Below, piece by piece: positions 1 to 7,158 of a stretch of 14,741 nucleotides of DNA (its first letter is position 1; every line of letters starts with the position of its first letter). A model generated the notes under the pieces. That model was not told where the DNA came from. It searched no databases and saw only the letters and a program-made list of their open reading frames with translations. The stretch lies in assembly GCA_037890055.1 (NCBI GenBank), contig JBBKBD010000027.1; one strand, written 5' to 3'. This stretch comes from Mediannikoviicoccus sp037890055. GTDB lineage: Bacteria; Bacillota; Clostridia; Tissierellales; Peptoniphilaceae. The translations under genes and the position numbers were made by a program.

Positions 1-48
1 CCCTATGTTAACGTGCGGTTTGGTTCTCTCAAATTTTTCTTTTCCCAT
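1..48 (-). CDS. tuf: Translation elongation factor Tu, N-terminal 16 codons (runs off the window)
   Basis: Only the start of the gene is present. The minus strand from 48 reads MGKEKFERTKPHVNIG, the well-known EF-Tu N-terminus just ahead of the first GTP-binding loop. EF-Tu carries aminoacyl-tRNA to the ribosomal A site as a GTP complex. An AGGAGG ribosome binding site lies at 55-60, six bases before the ATG. The gene follows fusA by 21 bp with no terminator between them, so it is the fourth gene of the str operon. The rest of the protein lies outside the window, so its completeness cannot be judged. Confidence 0.95.
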   Translation of the reverse strand, partial: MGKEKFERTKPHVNIG

Positions 49-69
49 TTTAATCCTCCTAAATTGAAG

Positions 70-2148
70 TTATTCTTTATCTTTATCGCCTAATACTTTT
101 TCTGCGATTGTATTTGGTACTTTTTCGTAGTGATCAAACATCATTGAATATGTTGCACGACCTTGTGTGTTTGAACGTAGGTCTGTTGCATATCCAAACA
201 TTTCTGAAAGTGGTACATATGCATCAAGTATGTGAACTCCGTTCTTAGGGTTCATTCCTTGAATCTTACCTCTTCTTGAGTTGATGTCTCCCATTACGTC
301 TCCTAGGTATTCGTCTGGAGTTGTAATTTCTACTTTTTCCATTGGTTCAAGTAGTGATGGGCCTGCTTTTGCAAGGGCTGCTCTAAGAGCCATTGAACCT
401 GCTATCTTGAAGGCCATTTCTGAAGAGTCAACGTCGTGGTATGAACCATCATAAAGTGTAACTTTGATATCAAGTACTGGGTATCCACCTAGTATACCGG
501 ATTGAGCTGCTTCTTCGATACCTTGTTGTACGGAACCGATGTATTCTTTAGGGATAACCCCTCCAACGATTGCGTTAACAAATTCAAATCCTGCGCCTGG
601 CTCTTGTGGTTCAATCTTAATCTTAGCATGTCCGTATTGTCCTCTACCACCTGATTGCTTAATATATTTACCTTCAGCTTCTGCTTCTTTAGTGATAGAT
701 TCTCTGTATGCTACTTGTGGATTACCGATGTTAGCTTCTACTTTGAATTCTCTTAGTAGTCTGTCTACGATAATTTCAAGGTGTAGCTCTCCCATACCTG
801 AGATTATTGTTTGACCTGTTTCTTCGTTTGTATGTGTTGTGAATGTTGGGTCTTCTTCTGCTAATTTTGAAAGTGCAACACTCATCTTTTCTTGTGATGC
901 TTTTGTCTTTGGTTCGATTGCAACTGAGATTACAGGCTCTGGGAACTCCATCTTTTCAAGTACGATTTCGTTATCAGCGTCACATAGTGTGTCTCCTGTA
1001 CCTGTGTCTTTAAGTCCTACAGCTGCAGCGATATCACCTGCGTAAACTGCGTCAACTTCTTCTCTCTTGTTTGCGTGCATCATTAGGATACGACCCATTC
1101 TTTCTCTCTTGCCCTTTGATGAGTTATATACATATGAACCAGCTTCTAATACTCCTGAGTAAACTCTGAAGTATGTTAGCTTTCCAACATATGGGTCAGT
1201 AACTACTTTAAATGCAAGTGCTGAGAATGGTTCTTCGTCTGAAGAGTGTCTTTCGACTTCTTCTTCAGTGTCTGGGTCTATTCCCTTGATTGAAGGTACG
1301 TCTAATGGTGATGGCATATAGTCTACAATTGCGTCAAGTAGTGGTTGAACACCCTTGTTCTTATATGCTGAACCACAAAGTACTGGGTTCATTGAAAGAT
1401 TAACTGTTGCAGTTTTGATTGCTCTTTTAATCTCGTCTTCTGTGATTTCTTCACCTTCAAGGTACTTCATCATTAGTTCTTCGTCATGATCTGCTACGTT
1501 TTCAAGCAGATTTGCTCTATATTCTTCTGCTAATTCTTTAAGATCTTCTGGAACGTCTGTTTCTTCAATTTCTGTTCCAAGGTCGTTTTTGTAGATTATA
1601 GCTTTCATTCTAATAAGGTCTACACAACCTACGAAGTCTTGTTCAGATCCTATAGGTATTTCTAGAGGAACTGGATTAGCTCCTAATTTGTCTTTTATTG
1701 TTTGAATTGATTCGAAATAATCGGCTCCTGTTGCATCCATCTTGTTGATGAAGCAAATTCTTGGAACGCCATATTTGTCCGCTTGTCTCCATACGGTTTC
1801 TGATTGAGGTTCTACACCGCTCTTAGCATCAAATAAAGCTATTGCTGAGTCCAATACTCTAAGCGATCTCTCAACTTCAACTGTAAAGTCAACGTGTCCT
1901 GGTGTATCAATAATATTAATTCTATTACCTTTCCAAATACATGTTGTTGCAGCTGAAGTAATTGTAATACCCTTTTCTTGCTCTTGAACCATCCAGTCCA
2001 TTTGAGCTGCACCGTCATGGGTATCCCCGATTTTATGGATTTTTCCAGTATAGTATAGAATACGTTCGGTAACAGTTGTCTTTCCGGCGTCAATATGAGC
2101 CATTATACCGATGTTTCTAGTATCTTTTAAAGAATATCCTCTTCCCAT
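70..2148 (-). CDS. fusA: Translation elongation factor G
   Basis: EF-G is the cytoplasmic GTPase that drives translocation of tRNA and mRNA after peptide bond formation and helps split ribosomes during recycling. The 692-residue length is normal for a full five-domain EF-G. The GTPase motifs are all present: AHIDAGKT at 17-24 (P-loop), EKGITIT around 58-64 (switch I), DTPGH at 81-85 (switch II) and NKMD at 135-138 (guanine specificity). GSAYKNKG follows near 259. Domain IV contains the HDVDSSEMAF stretch. The ATG at 2148 is preceded by AAGGAG at 2161-2166 with a long 12-base spacing. It lies 26 bp after rpsG and 21 bp before tuf, the standard str operon order. No key residue is missing, and I see no sign of the tetracycline-resistance (TetM-type) paralogues. 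Confidence 0.97.
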   Translation of the reverse strand: MGRGYSLKDTRNIGIMAHIDAGKTTVTERILYYTGKIHKIGDTHDGAAQMDWMVQEQEKGITITSAATTCIWKGNRINIIDTPGHVDFTVEVERSLRVLDSAIALFDAKSGVEPQSETVWRQADKYGVPRICFINKMDATGADYFESIQTIKDKLGANPVPLEIPIGSEQDFVGCVDLIRMKAIIYKNDLGTEIEETDVPEDLKELAEEYRANLLENVADHDEELMMKYLEGEEITEDEIKRAIKTATVNLSMNPVLCGSAYKNKGVQPLLDAIVDYMPSPLDVPSIKGIDPDTEEEVERHSSDEEPFSALAFKVVTDPYVGKLTYFRVYSGVLEAGSYVYNSSKGKRERMGRILMMHANKREEVDAVYAGDIAAAVGLKDTGTGDTLCDADNEIVLEKMEFPEPVISVAIEPKTKASQEKMSVALSKLAEEDPTFTTHTNEETGQTIISGMGELHLEIIVDRLLREFKVEANIGNPQVAYRESITKEAEAEGKYIKQSGGRGQYGHAKIKIEPQEPGAGFEFVNAIVGGVIPKEYIGSVQQGIEEAAQSGILGGYPVLDIKVTLYDGSYHDVDSSEMAFKIAGSMALRAALAKAGPSLLEPMEKVEITTPDEYLGDVMGDINSRRGKIQGMNPKNGVHILDAYVPLSEMFGYATDLRSNTQGRATYSMMFDHYEKVPNTIAEKVLGDKDKE

Positions 2149-2174
2149 AAAAACTTATTACTCCTTCCCAGTAA

Positions 2175-2645
2175 TTAGAATCTATAATGTGCAAATGCTT
2201 TATTTGCTTCAGCCATCTTATGAACGTCTTCTCTCTTCTTAACACTACCACCAGTGTTATTAGCTGCGTCTAAGATTTCTTTTGAAAGTCTTTCCACCAT
2301 AGTTCTTTCTCCTCTTTTTCTAGAGTAAGTTGTTAACCATCTAAGACCTAGTGTTTGTCTTCTTTCTGGTCTAACTTCTAGAGGAACTTGGTAGTTCGCA
2401 CCACCTATCCTTCTTGATTTAACTTCAAGAACAGGCATAATGTTGTTTAATGCTTTGTAGAATACTTCTAAAGCGTCTTCTCCAGTAGCTTCTGCTACTT
2501 TTTCAAAAGCACCATAAACAATAGCTTGTGCTACACCCTTCTTTCCGTCTAACATAATGTTGTTGATTAGCTTTGTAACCACTTTGTCATTGTAGACTGG
2601 ATCAGGCATTACATCTCTCTTTGGTACATGTCCTTTTCTTGGCAC
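2175..2645 (-). CDS. rpsG: 30S ribosomal protein S7, GTG start
   Basis: S7 nucleates assembly of the 30S head by binding the 3' domain of 16S rRNA, and contacts the exit-site tRNA. The protein begins (V/M)PRKGHVPKRDV and ends NKAFAHYRF, both typical of bacterial S7. I place the start at the GTG at 2643-2645, which gives 156 residues, the usual family length. An ideal AGGAGG lies at 2654-2659, eight bases upstream. The longer open frame that begins at an ATG at 2714 would add 23 residues absent from the family and would put the ribosome binding site inside the coding region. It follows rpsL after a 135-bp gap that contains promoter-like repeats, and precedes fusA by 26 bp. Confidence 0.95.
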   Translation of the reverse strand: MPRKGHVPKRDVMPDPVYNDKVVTKLINNIMLDGKKGVAQAIVYGAFEKVAEATGEDALEVFYKALNNIMPVLEVKSRRIGGANYQVPLEVRPERRQTLGLRWLTTYSRKRGERTMVERLSKEILDAANNTGGSVKKREDVHKMAEANKAFAHYRF

Positions 2646-2653
2646 TTCGCTTC

Positions 2654-2659
2654 CCTCCT
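2654..2659 (-). promoter_or_regulatory. Ribosome binding site that fixes the rpsG GTG start
   Basis: The minus strand reads AGGAGG eight bases before the GTG at 2645. The extended frame upstream has no comparable site, so this one decides in favour of the 156-residue S7. Confidence 0.9.
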
Positions 2660-2749
2660 TACTATTTAGTATTTCATTGGTACTCGACATATTTGTCATT
2701 GTCGCTGTGCTCAAATGTATATTAAAGTATAAACTGAATTTATCTTAAA

Positions 2750-2765
2750 ATTTTAACATTGAAGC
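2750..2765 (-). repeat. 16-bp copy of the rpsL promoter -10 region in the rpsL-rpsG gap
   Basis: The minus-strand sequence GCTTCAATGTTAAAAT is identical to 3262-3277, which includes the extended -10 box of the rpsL promoter. A second shared piece, GACAATGACAA on the minus strand, occurs at 2693-2703 and at 3278-3288. In the promoter the two pieces adjoin in -35 to -10 order, whereas in the gap their order is reversed and about 46 bp separate them. The copy at 2750 has no good -35 box at 17-bp spacing (about GATGGA), so an internal promoter for rpsG-fusA-tuf is possible but unproven. Confidence 0.7.
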
Positions 2766-2780
2766 ATCTTTTTCCATCTC

Positions 2781-3191
2781 TTATTTAGGCTTTTTAGCTC
2801 CGTATTTAGAACGTCCTTGCATTCTACCTGAAACTCCAGCAGTGTCTAGCGCACCACGAACGATGTGGTAACGAACCCCTGGTAAGTCCTTTACTCTTCC
2901 TCCTCTTATAAGAACAACGCTGTGCTCTTGTAGGTTGTGTCCGATACCTGGGATGTAAGAAGCAACTTCCATACCATTTGTTAAACGAACTCTTGCAACC
3001 TTACGTAGGGCTGAGTTAGGTTTCTTAGGTGTTACAGTTCTAACGGCAGTACATACTCCTCTTTTTTGTGGAGAGTTAACTGTTGTATTTCTTTTCTTCA
3101 AAGTGTTGAAATTAACAGATAAAGCCGGTGATTTTGACTTGTAAGTCTTACTTTGTCTACCTTTTCTAACTAATTGATTAATTGTTGGCAA
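2781..3191 (-). CDS. rpsL: 30S ribosomal protein S12, TTG start
   Basis: S12 sits at the decoding centre and helps the 30S subunit discriminate cognate tRNAs. The protein starts (L/M)PTINQLVRKGR and ends GRSKYGAKKPK, with the hallmark stretches TPKKPNSALRKVARV and VKDLPGVRYHIVRG. Lysines in both of these, where streptomycin resistance substitutions usually fall, are the wild-type residues. I choose TTG at 3189-3191: it gives 136 residues, matches the family N-terminus, and has GGAGG at 3200-3204 eight bases upstream. The longer frame from an ATG at 3299 would begin upstream of the -10 box of the operon promoter, so it cannot be translated from that transcript. First gene of the str operon, with a leader of about 60 nt. 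Confidence 0.95.
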   Translation of the reverse strand: MPTINQLVRKGRQSKTYKSKSPALSVNFNTLKKRNTTVNSPQKRGVCTAVRTVTPKKPNSALRKVARVRLTNGMEVASYIPGIGHNLQEHSVVLIRGGRVKDLPGVRYHIVRGALDTAGVSGRMQGRSKYGAKKPK

Positions 3192-3199
3192 ATTTTTCA

Positions 3200-3204
3200 C
3201 CTCC
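3200..3204 (-). promoter_or_regulatory. Ribosome binding site that fixes the rpsL TTG start
   Basis: GGAGG followed by TG on the minus strand lies eight bases before TTG at 3191. It agrees with the conserved S12 N-terminus and excludes the longer open frame. Confidence 0.9.
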
Positions 3205-3261
3205 GTGTAATTATTTAGCAAAAAAATAGAAATGTCTAACATTTCACTTTTGCACCAGTAC

Positions 3262-3290
3262 ATTTTAACATTGAAGCTTGTCATTGTCAA
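3262..3290 (-). promoter_or_regulatory. Strong sigma-A-type promoter of the str operon
   Basis: On the minus strand TTGACA (3285-3290) is followed after 17 bp by TAAAAT (3262-3267). A TG one base before the -10 box makes it an extended -10. Transcription should begin near 3255, giving a leader of about 60 nt before rpsL. The match is the best in the window, as expected for ribosomal protein genes. Confidence 0.9.
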
Positions 3291-3313
3291 GTTTTTCAAT
3301 GGTTTTTACGTGG

Positions 3314-3345
3314 TTTTCACTTATTTTTTTCAAAGTGAGCAAAAA
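3314..3345 (-). other. Weak AT-rich hairpin between the ABC permease gene and the str promoter
   Basis: TCACTT and AAGTGA form a six-pair stem around a 10-base A-rich loop, flanked by T and A runs that could extend it with a bulge. It is placed where the upstream operon should end (stop at 3373), but the minus strand shows no U-run after it. I therefore list it as a possible poor terminator only. Confidence 0.3.
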
Positions 3346-3372
3346 TTAATGTAACATTTCTGATTTTTAATT

Positions 3373-4137
3373 TTAGCCGCCTTGGCTTTCATATTTTTTT
3401 ATTCCAATTTTCCACATTATCATAAGTATAGCAACAAAAATTCCTAAGTACATTAACTGTTCTAATATAAGTGAAATCTTATCTTTTTCTTGAACTATTA
3501 TACTTGGTATATAATAGATTCCAGCAAGTGGATTGTGTTTGAAAAATCCATCCCCAATTATCTTTAAGGGAAATATCTGTCCCGAAAATATTGCGAGTAA
3601 AAACCAAAATATATCTCTTAATGTGAGTACTGACTTGAGCCAAAAGGTAGAGATTCCTAAGATTCCAAGGACTGTAAAAAATAATGTAAATCCTAAAAAC
3701 AGTGATAGCGTAAAAAATATTATATTATTTATATTTAAAGCTTTAAAAAATATCCCTACAGCTATAAAGCTTATAAGTCCCATGGGTAATGTTATTGTAA
3801 CTCTTCCGACAGCAGAAAAATATCTACTTAATAAGTAATTTATGGGTTTTGTAATTGCAATATCTAAAGCGCCTGTGTTTATATCTTGAAAAATATAATA
3901 AACTTCTGCCATCAAATCCGAATAGGATAGCTGAACAATTTCAATGGTTATCAAATAAAATAGAATTTCCCTGAGTTCCATTCCTGACAAATCATTTTGA
4001 AATTTATATATATACTTCCATAGAAAAAATGGTATCAATATACTTATTGGAGCGTAGAGCATAGATGTGAAAAAGGTCAGAGCGTATTCTCTTGCTTTTA
4101 ATATTTCTATCTTGGATCTATTTAAATATCTTTGCAT
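3373..4137 (-). CDS. ABC-2 type exporter permease, second subunit
   Basis: A 254-residue membrane protein with about six hydrophobic segments (roughly 20-42, 57-80, 113-133, 137-165, 172-195 and 224-245). It carries a GALDIAITKPINYLL stretch at 89-103, matching the G-x-LD motif in the neighbouring permease. Its C-terminus KKYESQGG resembles KKYSSNGG at the end of that neighbour. These traits fit the ABC-2 permease group found as paired permeases next to a dedicated ATPase (the COG4587/COG3694 type). The ATG is one base after the upstream stop, and its GGAGG lies inside the end of the upstream gene, so translation should be coupled. The substrate cannot be read from the sequence. Last gene of the long operon. 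Confidence 0.85.
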   Translation of the reverse strand: MQRYLNRSKIEILKAREYALTFFTSMLYAPISILIPFFLWKYIYKFQNDLSGMELREILFYLITIEIVQLSYSDLMAEVYYIFQDINTGALDIAITKPINYLLSRYFSAVGRVTITLPMGLISFIAVGIFFKALNINNIIFFTLSLFLGFTLFFTVLGILGISTFWLKSVLTLRDIFWFLLAIFSGQIFPLKIIGDGFFKHNPLAGIYYIPSIIVQEKDKISLILEQLMYLGIFVAILMIMWKIGIKKYESQGG

Positions 4138-4138
4138 T

Positions 4139-4918
4139 TTAACCTCCGTTTGAACTGTATTTTTTTATACAATTTCTGTAGACCTTTATAAATAGCAGGC
4201 ATAAAATAAGGAAAGAAATTATAATATATCTTAATCCTTCAACTTTCTCGCCCATAAGCACTATTGTTGGAAAATATGTTGTAAGTGCTATTGGCACTAC
4301 ATAGGTCAATAGGTTTTGTAAGGTTTTAGGAAATATTTTTAGAGGATAATTTTTTGCAATGGAAAAATTAAATATCAAGTCTCTTAAAGTCGATATTTTT
4401 TCTATCCAAATGCTTAGCATTGTAATCATTCCATAAATCAAATGATAATATATATTTCCAAATATAAGTAATCCCATGCTTTTAAATACATTTATCATTT
4501 GTACGTCAATGTCAAATCTTGTTATTACATAGTAAATTCCAAATCCACCTATTATTATCTGCTGAACCATGTTTGTAAATGGTACTTTTTCCATAAGTAT
4601 CATCATTAGCATATTCCTCGGTCTATACATATACTTGTCGAGACTTCCGTCCTGAACCATATATTCAAAATCCCTAAGCCCAAAGAATATTTCTCCTATA
4701 CCAAGGGACAAAGTCCCCATCATTACCAACAAATATATGAGATTTCTATCTTTAATATTTTCTCCGGTAACTAAAAATATCATACTCCAGAAAAATATTA
4801 TGGAATAGACGTTGAACAAAGCATACATAAATAGCATCTTTGCCTCGTTTGGATATGCTCTTATCTTTTTAATTTGAATTTTTATAGATGTTAATATCAG
4901 TTTCATATCAGTTACCAT
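4139..4918 (-). CDS. ABC-2 type exporter permease, first subunit
   Basis: A 259-residue membrane protein with about six hydrophobic segments (including roughly 28-51, 60-80, 115-133, 147-170, 200-222 and 230-246). A conserved-looking GSLDKYMYRP stretch lies at 91-100, the same position type as in the following permease. The two presumably form a heterodimeric channel powered by the ATPase encoded just upstream. The frame opens at ATG 4918, 11 bp inside the end of the ATPase gene; a second ATG at 4906, just past that stop, is also possible. Neither has a clear ribosome binding site, so expression probably depends on coupling to the ATPase gene. The four N-terminal residues are therefore uncertain. 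Substrate unknown. Confidence 0.85.
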   Translation of the reverse strand: MVTDMKLILTSIKIQIKKIRAYPNEAKMLFMYALFNVYSIIFFWSMIFLVTGENIKDRNLIYLLVMMGTLSLGIGEIFFGLRDFEYMVQDGSLDKYMYRPRNMLMMILMEKVPFTNMVQQIIIGGFGIYYVITRFDIDVQMINVFKSMGLLIFGNIYYHLIYGMITMLSIWIEKISTLRDLIFNFSIAKNYPLKIFPKTLQNLLTYVVPIALTTYFPTIVLMGEKVEGLRYIIISFLILCLLFIKVYRNCIKKYSSNGG

Positions 4919-5822
4919 ACTTCATACATATAACATCTTCCAGGGATAGTTCCTCCATGGTGTACTCTGAAAATTTAAATCTACTAAAATCCATTTTTTC
5001 AAGTTCTTTTAGATTAATAACGTATTCTGCCTTGTCAAAGATAATCTTATCTGGCTCAAAAGGAAACTCATTCTTCATTTCCACTGGTATTCTAACTTTT
5101 CTAAAATTATTTCTGTCTGCAAATTTATCAGGATCTCCATCGTAGATGATTTTGCCCTTTTCTAAGATAATAATCCTCTTGCAAAATCTCTCTATGTTTT
5201 TTATCTCATGGGTTGTCAAAAGTATGGTAATTTTGAACTCTCTATTAATTTCATCCAGAAAGTCCATAATATTTCCCTGAGTTACCACATCAAGACCAAG
5301 AGTTGGCTCATCTAAAAACAAAATTTTTGGCATATGAATTAGGGAAGCAACTATTTCGCATCTTCTCTTTTGTCCCAGGGATAACTTTCGAACTGGTATA
5401 TGTAGTATTTCTTCAAGCTTTAAAATCTTTGTAAATTTTTCCATCCTATCTTTAAAGTCACTATCTGAAACTCTATAAACTTCCTTGTAATATTTAAAGG
5501 AGTCCAGCGGGCTTATATCAAAAAATAAAGTTGATTTTTGCCCCATGGAAACACCGATGTCATTCAGTAGCTCTCTTTCTCTCTTTGATGGATCGTGGCC
5601 ATCAATAGATATACTTCCTGAATCCCTTTCTAGTATTCCAGTCATCATCTTTATTGTAGTTGATTTTCCCGCGCCATTAAGTCCTATTAGTCCAAGCTTT
5701 TCTCCTTCGTCCACTTTAAAGCTTATATCTTCTACAGCTTGAACTTTTACAGATTCCTTTTTAAAAAAACCTATGGATTTTTTATAGTCATAGGTCTTTG
5801 ATACATTCTGTAGTTCTATCAT
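4908..5822 (-). CDS. ABC transporter ATP-binding protein of an ABC-2 exporter
   Basis: A 304-residue cytoplasmic ATPase. It has Walker A GLNGAGKST at 47-55, a Q-loop glutamine at 95, the signature LSLGQ at 147-151, Walker B ILFLDEP at 167-173, a D-loop LGLD at 175-178 and the switch histidine H205. The signature has Q in place of the usual xGQ/GGQ pattern's second glycine, as LSLGQ, which is common in this group. About 95 residues follow the H-loop as a C-terminal extension, as in the COG4586-type ATPases that pair with two ABC-2 permeases. AGGAG lies five bases before the ATG. A 46-bp gap separates it from the small membrane protein gene; I see no clear promoter there. With the two downstream permeases it forms a complete exporter of unknown cargo (lipid, peptide or drug). 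Confidence 0.93.
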   Translation of the reverse strand: MIELQNVSKTYDYKKSIGFFKKESVKVQAVEDISFKVDEGEKLGLIGLNGAGKSTTIKMMTGILERDSGSISIDGHDPSKRERELLNDIGVSMGQKSTLFFDISPLDSFKYYKEVYRVSDSDFKDRMEKFTKILKLEEILHIPVRKLSLGQKRRCEIVASLIHMPKILFLDEPTLGLDVVTQGNIMDFLDEINREFKITILLTTHEIKNIERFCKRIIILEKGKIIYDGDPDKFADRNNFRKVRIPVEMKNEFPFEPDKIIFDKAEYVINLKELEKMDFSRFKFSEYTMEELSLEDVICMKYGN

Positions 5823-5868
5823 TTGAATCTCCTGTATTTACTTTTTTAAAACTTCTATATTGTTTTTC

Positions 5869-6186
5869 TTAAGATTTCTTATTATCTTTATTGTCCGACT
5901 TTAAAAACAAAAGTATAAGCATTGATGGTATTGCAATTTGTAAAAGCAAAATAAAAGCTCCCACTATCGCCACAACAAAATCGCTCTTTCCCTTTGTTAA
6001 AAAGATGGACAAGATTATTATGGGAAGTAGCGCCAACGAAATTCTACTTATGTAGGCGCCAAACATCTTGTCCAAGTTTTTGAATTCGTCTTCATTTATC
6101 TTTATGTTTTCCAAGTAGTAACCTGTTGTTATGGATATAGTCCAAACAATTAAGTTAATTCCCCAGATTATATAAAAAAATTTCAT
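5869..6186 (-). CDS. Small membrane protein of unknown function, three predicted helices
   Basis: I do not recognise this 105-residue protein. It has three hydrophobic segments (about 3-23, 47-64 and 70-95), an acidic/polar loop between the first two (NIKINEDEFKNLDKMFG) and a charged tail ending SDNKDNKKS. Its ATG overlaps the stop of the dipeptidase gene by one base (TAATG), so the two are probably translationally coupled. The coupling, plausible codon content and defined membrane topology support a real gene. Nothing in the sequence indicates a catalytic role; it may be an accessory protein of the upstream peptidase or the downstream ABC exporter. Confidence 0.75.
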   Translation of the reverse strand: MKFFYIIWGINLIVWTISITTGYYLENIKINEDEFKNLDKMFGAYISRISLALLPIIILSIFLTKGKSDFVVAIVGAFILLLQIAIPSMLILLFLKSDNKDNKKS

Positions 6187-7148
6187 TAGTAATACTCTTT
6201 GAAAAATCTTTCTACGTTCTTGTAGGCAATTTTATCTACCACATCAGCAGACACTCCATTCATGTTGAGGTAGTTTAAAAACTCAATCATCTTGTGTGGG
6301 TTTTTGATTTGAAACTCGCCTCCTATGCCGTCAAAGTCACTTCCTATTGCTACAAGATCTTCTCCTCCCACGTTTAACATATGTCTAATATGTTTTTCGT
6401 AATCACTAAAGGTTGCCGCCTTTTCTTCTGTTGCAAAGTGTGGACAGAGGTTAAGTCCTGCAACGCATCCTCTTTCTCCAAGGTCCTTTAGCTGTTTATC
6501 GGAGAGGTTTCTGGTTACGTCTGTAACTGCTCTTGCGTTTGAGTGACTTGCCATAAATGGTTTTGTGGTATTTTTTAACACATCTTCTATTCCATGTTCG
6601 TTTAAATGGGAAACGTCTATTATTATTTTTTGTTCTTCCATCTTTTTAATAACTTCAATGCCAAGATTTTTTAGTCCATAGTCATTGTCATAGCCTTCTA
6701 GTTTATGTGGAAAGCCTAGGGAATTTTCGTTGTTCCAAAGTAGTGTTATAAGTGTGATGCCCTTTTGTCTTAAAGTTTCTACATCTTCTACTTTTGAGAT
6801 TAGCCTTCCGTCTTCTATGGTTGGAAATAGGCTTACTATGTTATTTTTCCTATTTTCTAAATATTCTTTGTAGTCTTTTGTAACTTTGAATTTGTCAGGA
6901 TATTTCTCTTCAATGTGCTTATAAAAATCCAAACATTTTTCCACATAGTCCCAGTCGGTAATTCCCGCAAGGTTTACTTTTTCAAATTCTTCTTCGCTTG
7001 GAAGAAAAATTGCCATAAACTGTGCCTTCACTTCTAGGTCATGAAGCTCTTTAAGTCCAAGGTGGGACTTTTCTCCCTGGTATATCTCTTCTGGGTCTTT
7101 ATTTTCAATATATTTCAAAACTGTGTCACAGTGTAAATCTATATACAT
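6186..7148 (-). CDS. Zinc dipeptidase, peptidase family M19 (membrane dipeptidase family)
   Basis: M19 enzymes are binuclear zinc hydrolases that cleave dipeptides, some also D-residue-containing ones or beta-lactams. From the ATG at 7148 the protein has 320 residues, near the size of bacterial members. The expected metal ligands are visible: H6 and D8 in DLHCDT, the bridging E112 in TIEDG, H181 in DVSHLN and H202 in ASHSNAR. GSDFDG at 269-274 supplies the catalytic-site aspartate. I chose 7148 over the longer frame from 7178 because AGGAGG lies at 7153-7158 and the ten extra residues precede the conserved start. There is no signal peptide, so it is likely cytoplasmic despite the family name. 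It starts eight bp after the MATE gene and overlaps the next gene by one base. Confidence 0.93.
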   Translation of the reverse strand: MYIDLHCDTVLKYIENKDPEEIYQGEKSHLGLKELHDLEVKAQFMAIFLPSEEEFEKVNLAGITDWDYVEKCLDFYKHIEEKYPDKFKVTKDYKEYLENRKNNIVSLFPTIEDGRLISKVEDVETLRQKGITLITLLWNNENSLGFPHKLEGYDNDYGLKNLGIEVIKKMEEQKIIIDVSHLNEHGIEDVLKNTTKPFMASHSNARAVTDVTRNLSDKQLKDLGERGCVAGLNLCPHFATEEKAATFSDYEKHIRHMLNVGGEDLVAIGSDFDGIGGEFQIKNPHKMIEFLNYLNMNGVSADVVDKIAYKNVERFFKEYY

Positions 7149-7152
7149 AGGT

Positions 7153-7158
7153 CCTCCT
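7153..7158 (-). promoter_or_regulatory. Ribosome binding site of the M19 dipeptidase, overlapping the MATE stop codon
   Basis: AGGAGG on the minus strand begins within the TAG stop of the MATE gene (7157-7159) and precedes the ATG at 7148 by four bases. It decides the start and links the two genes. Confidence 0.85.

Noticed and set aside
539..1045. Plus-strand open frames opposite fusA
   Set aside because: They are antisense shadows of a certain gene, have no recognisable domain, and lack ribosome binding sites.
2646..2714. N-terminal 23-residue extension of S7
   Set aside because: It is absent from the family, has no ribosome binding site, and the GTG at 2645 has an ideal one.
3192..3299. 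N-terminal 36-residue extension of S12
   Set aside because: It would include the promoter -10 and -35 boxes and lie mostly upstream of the transcript start.
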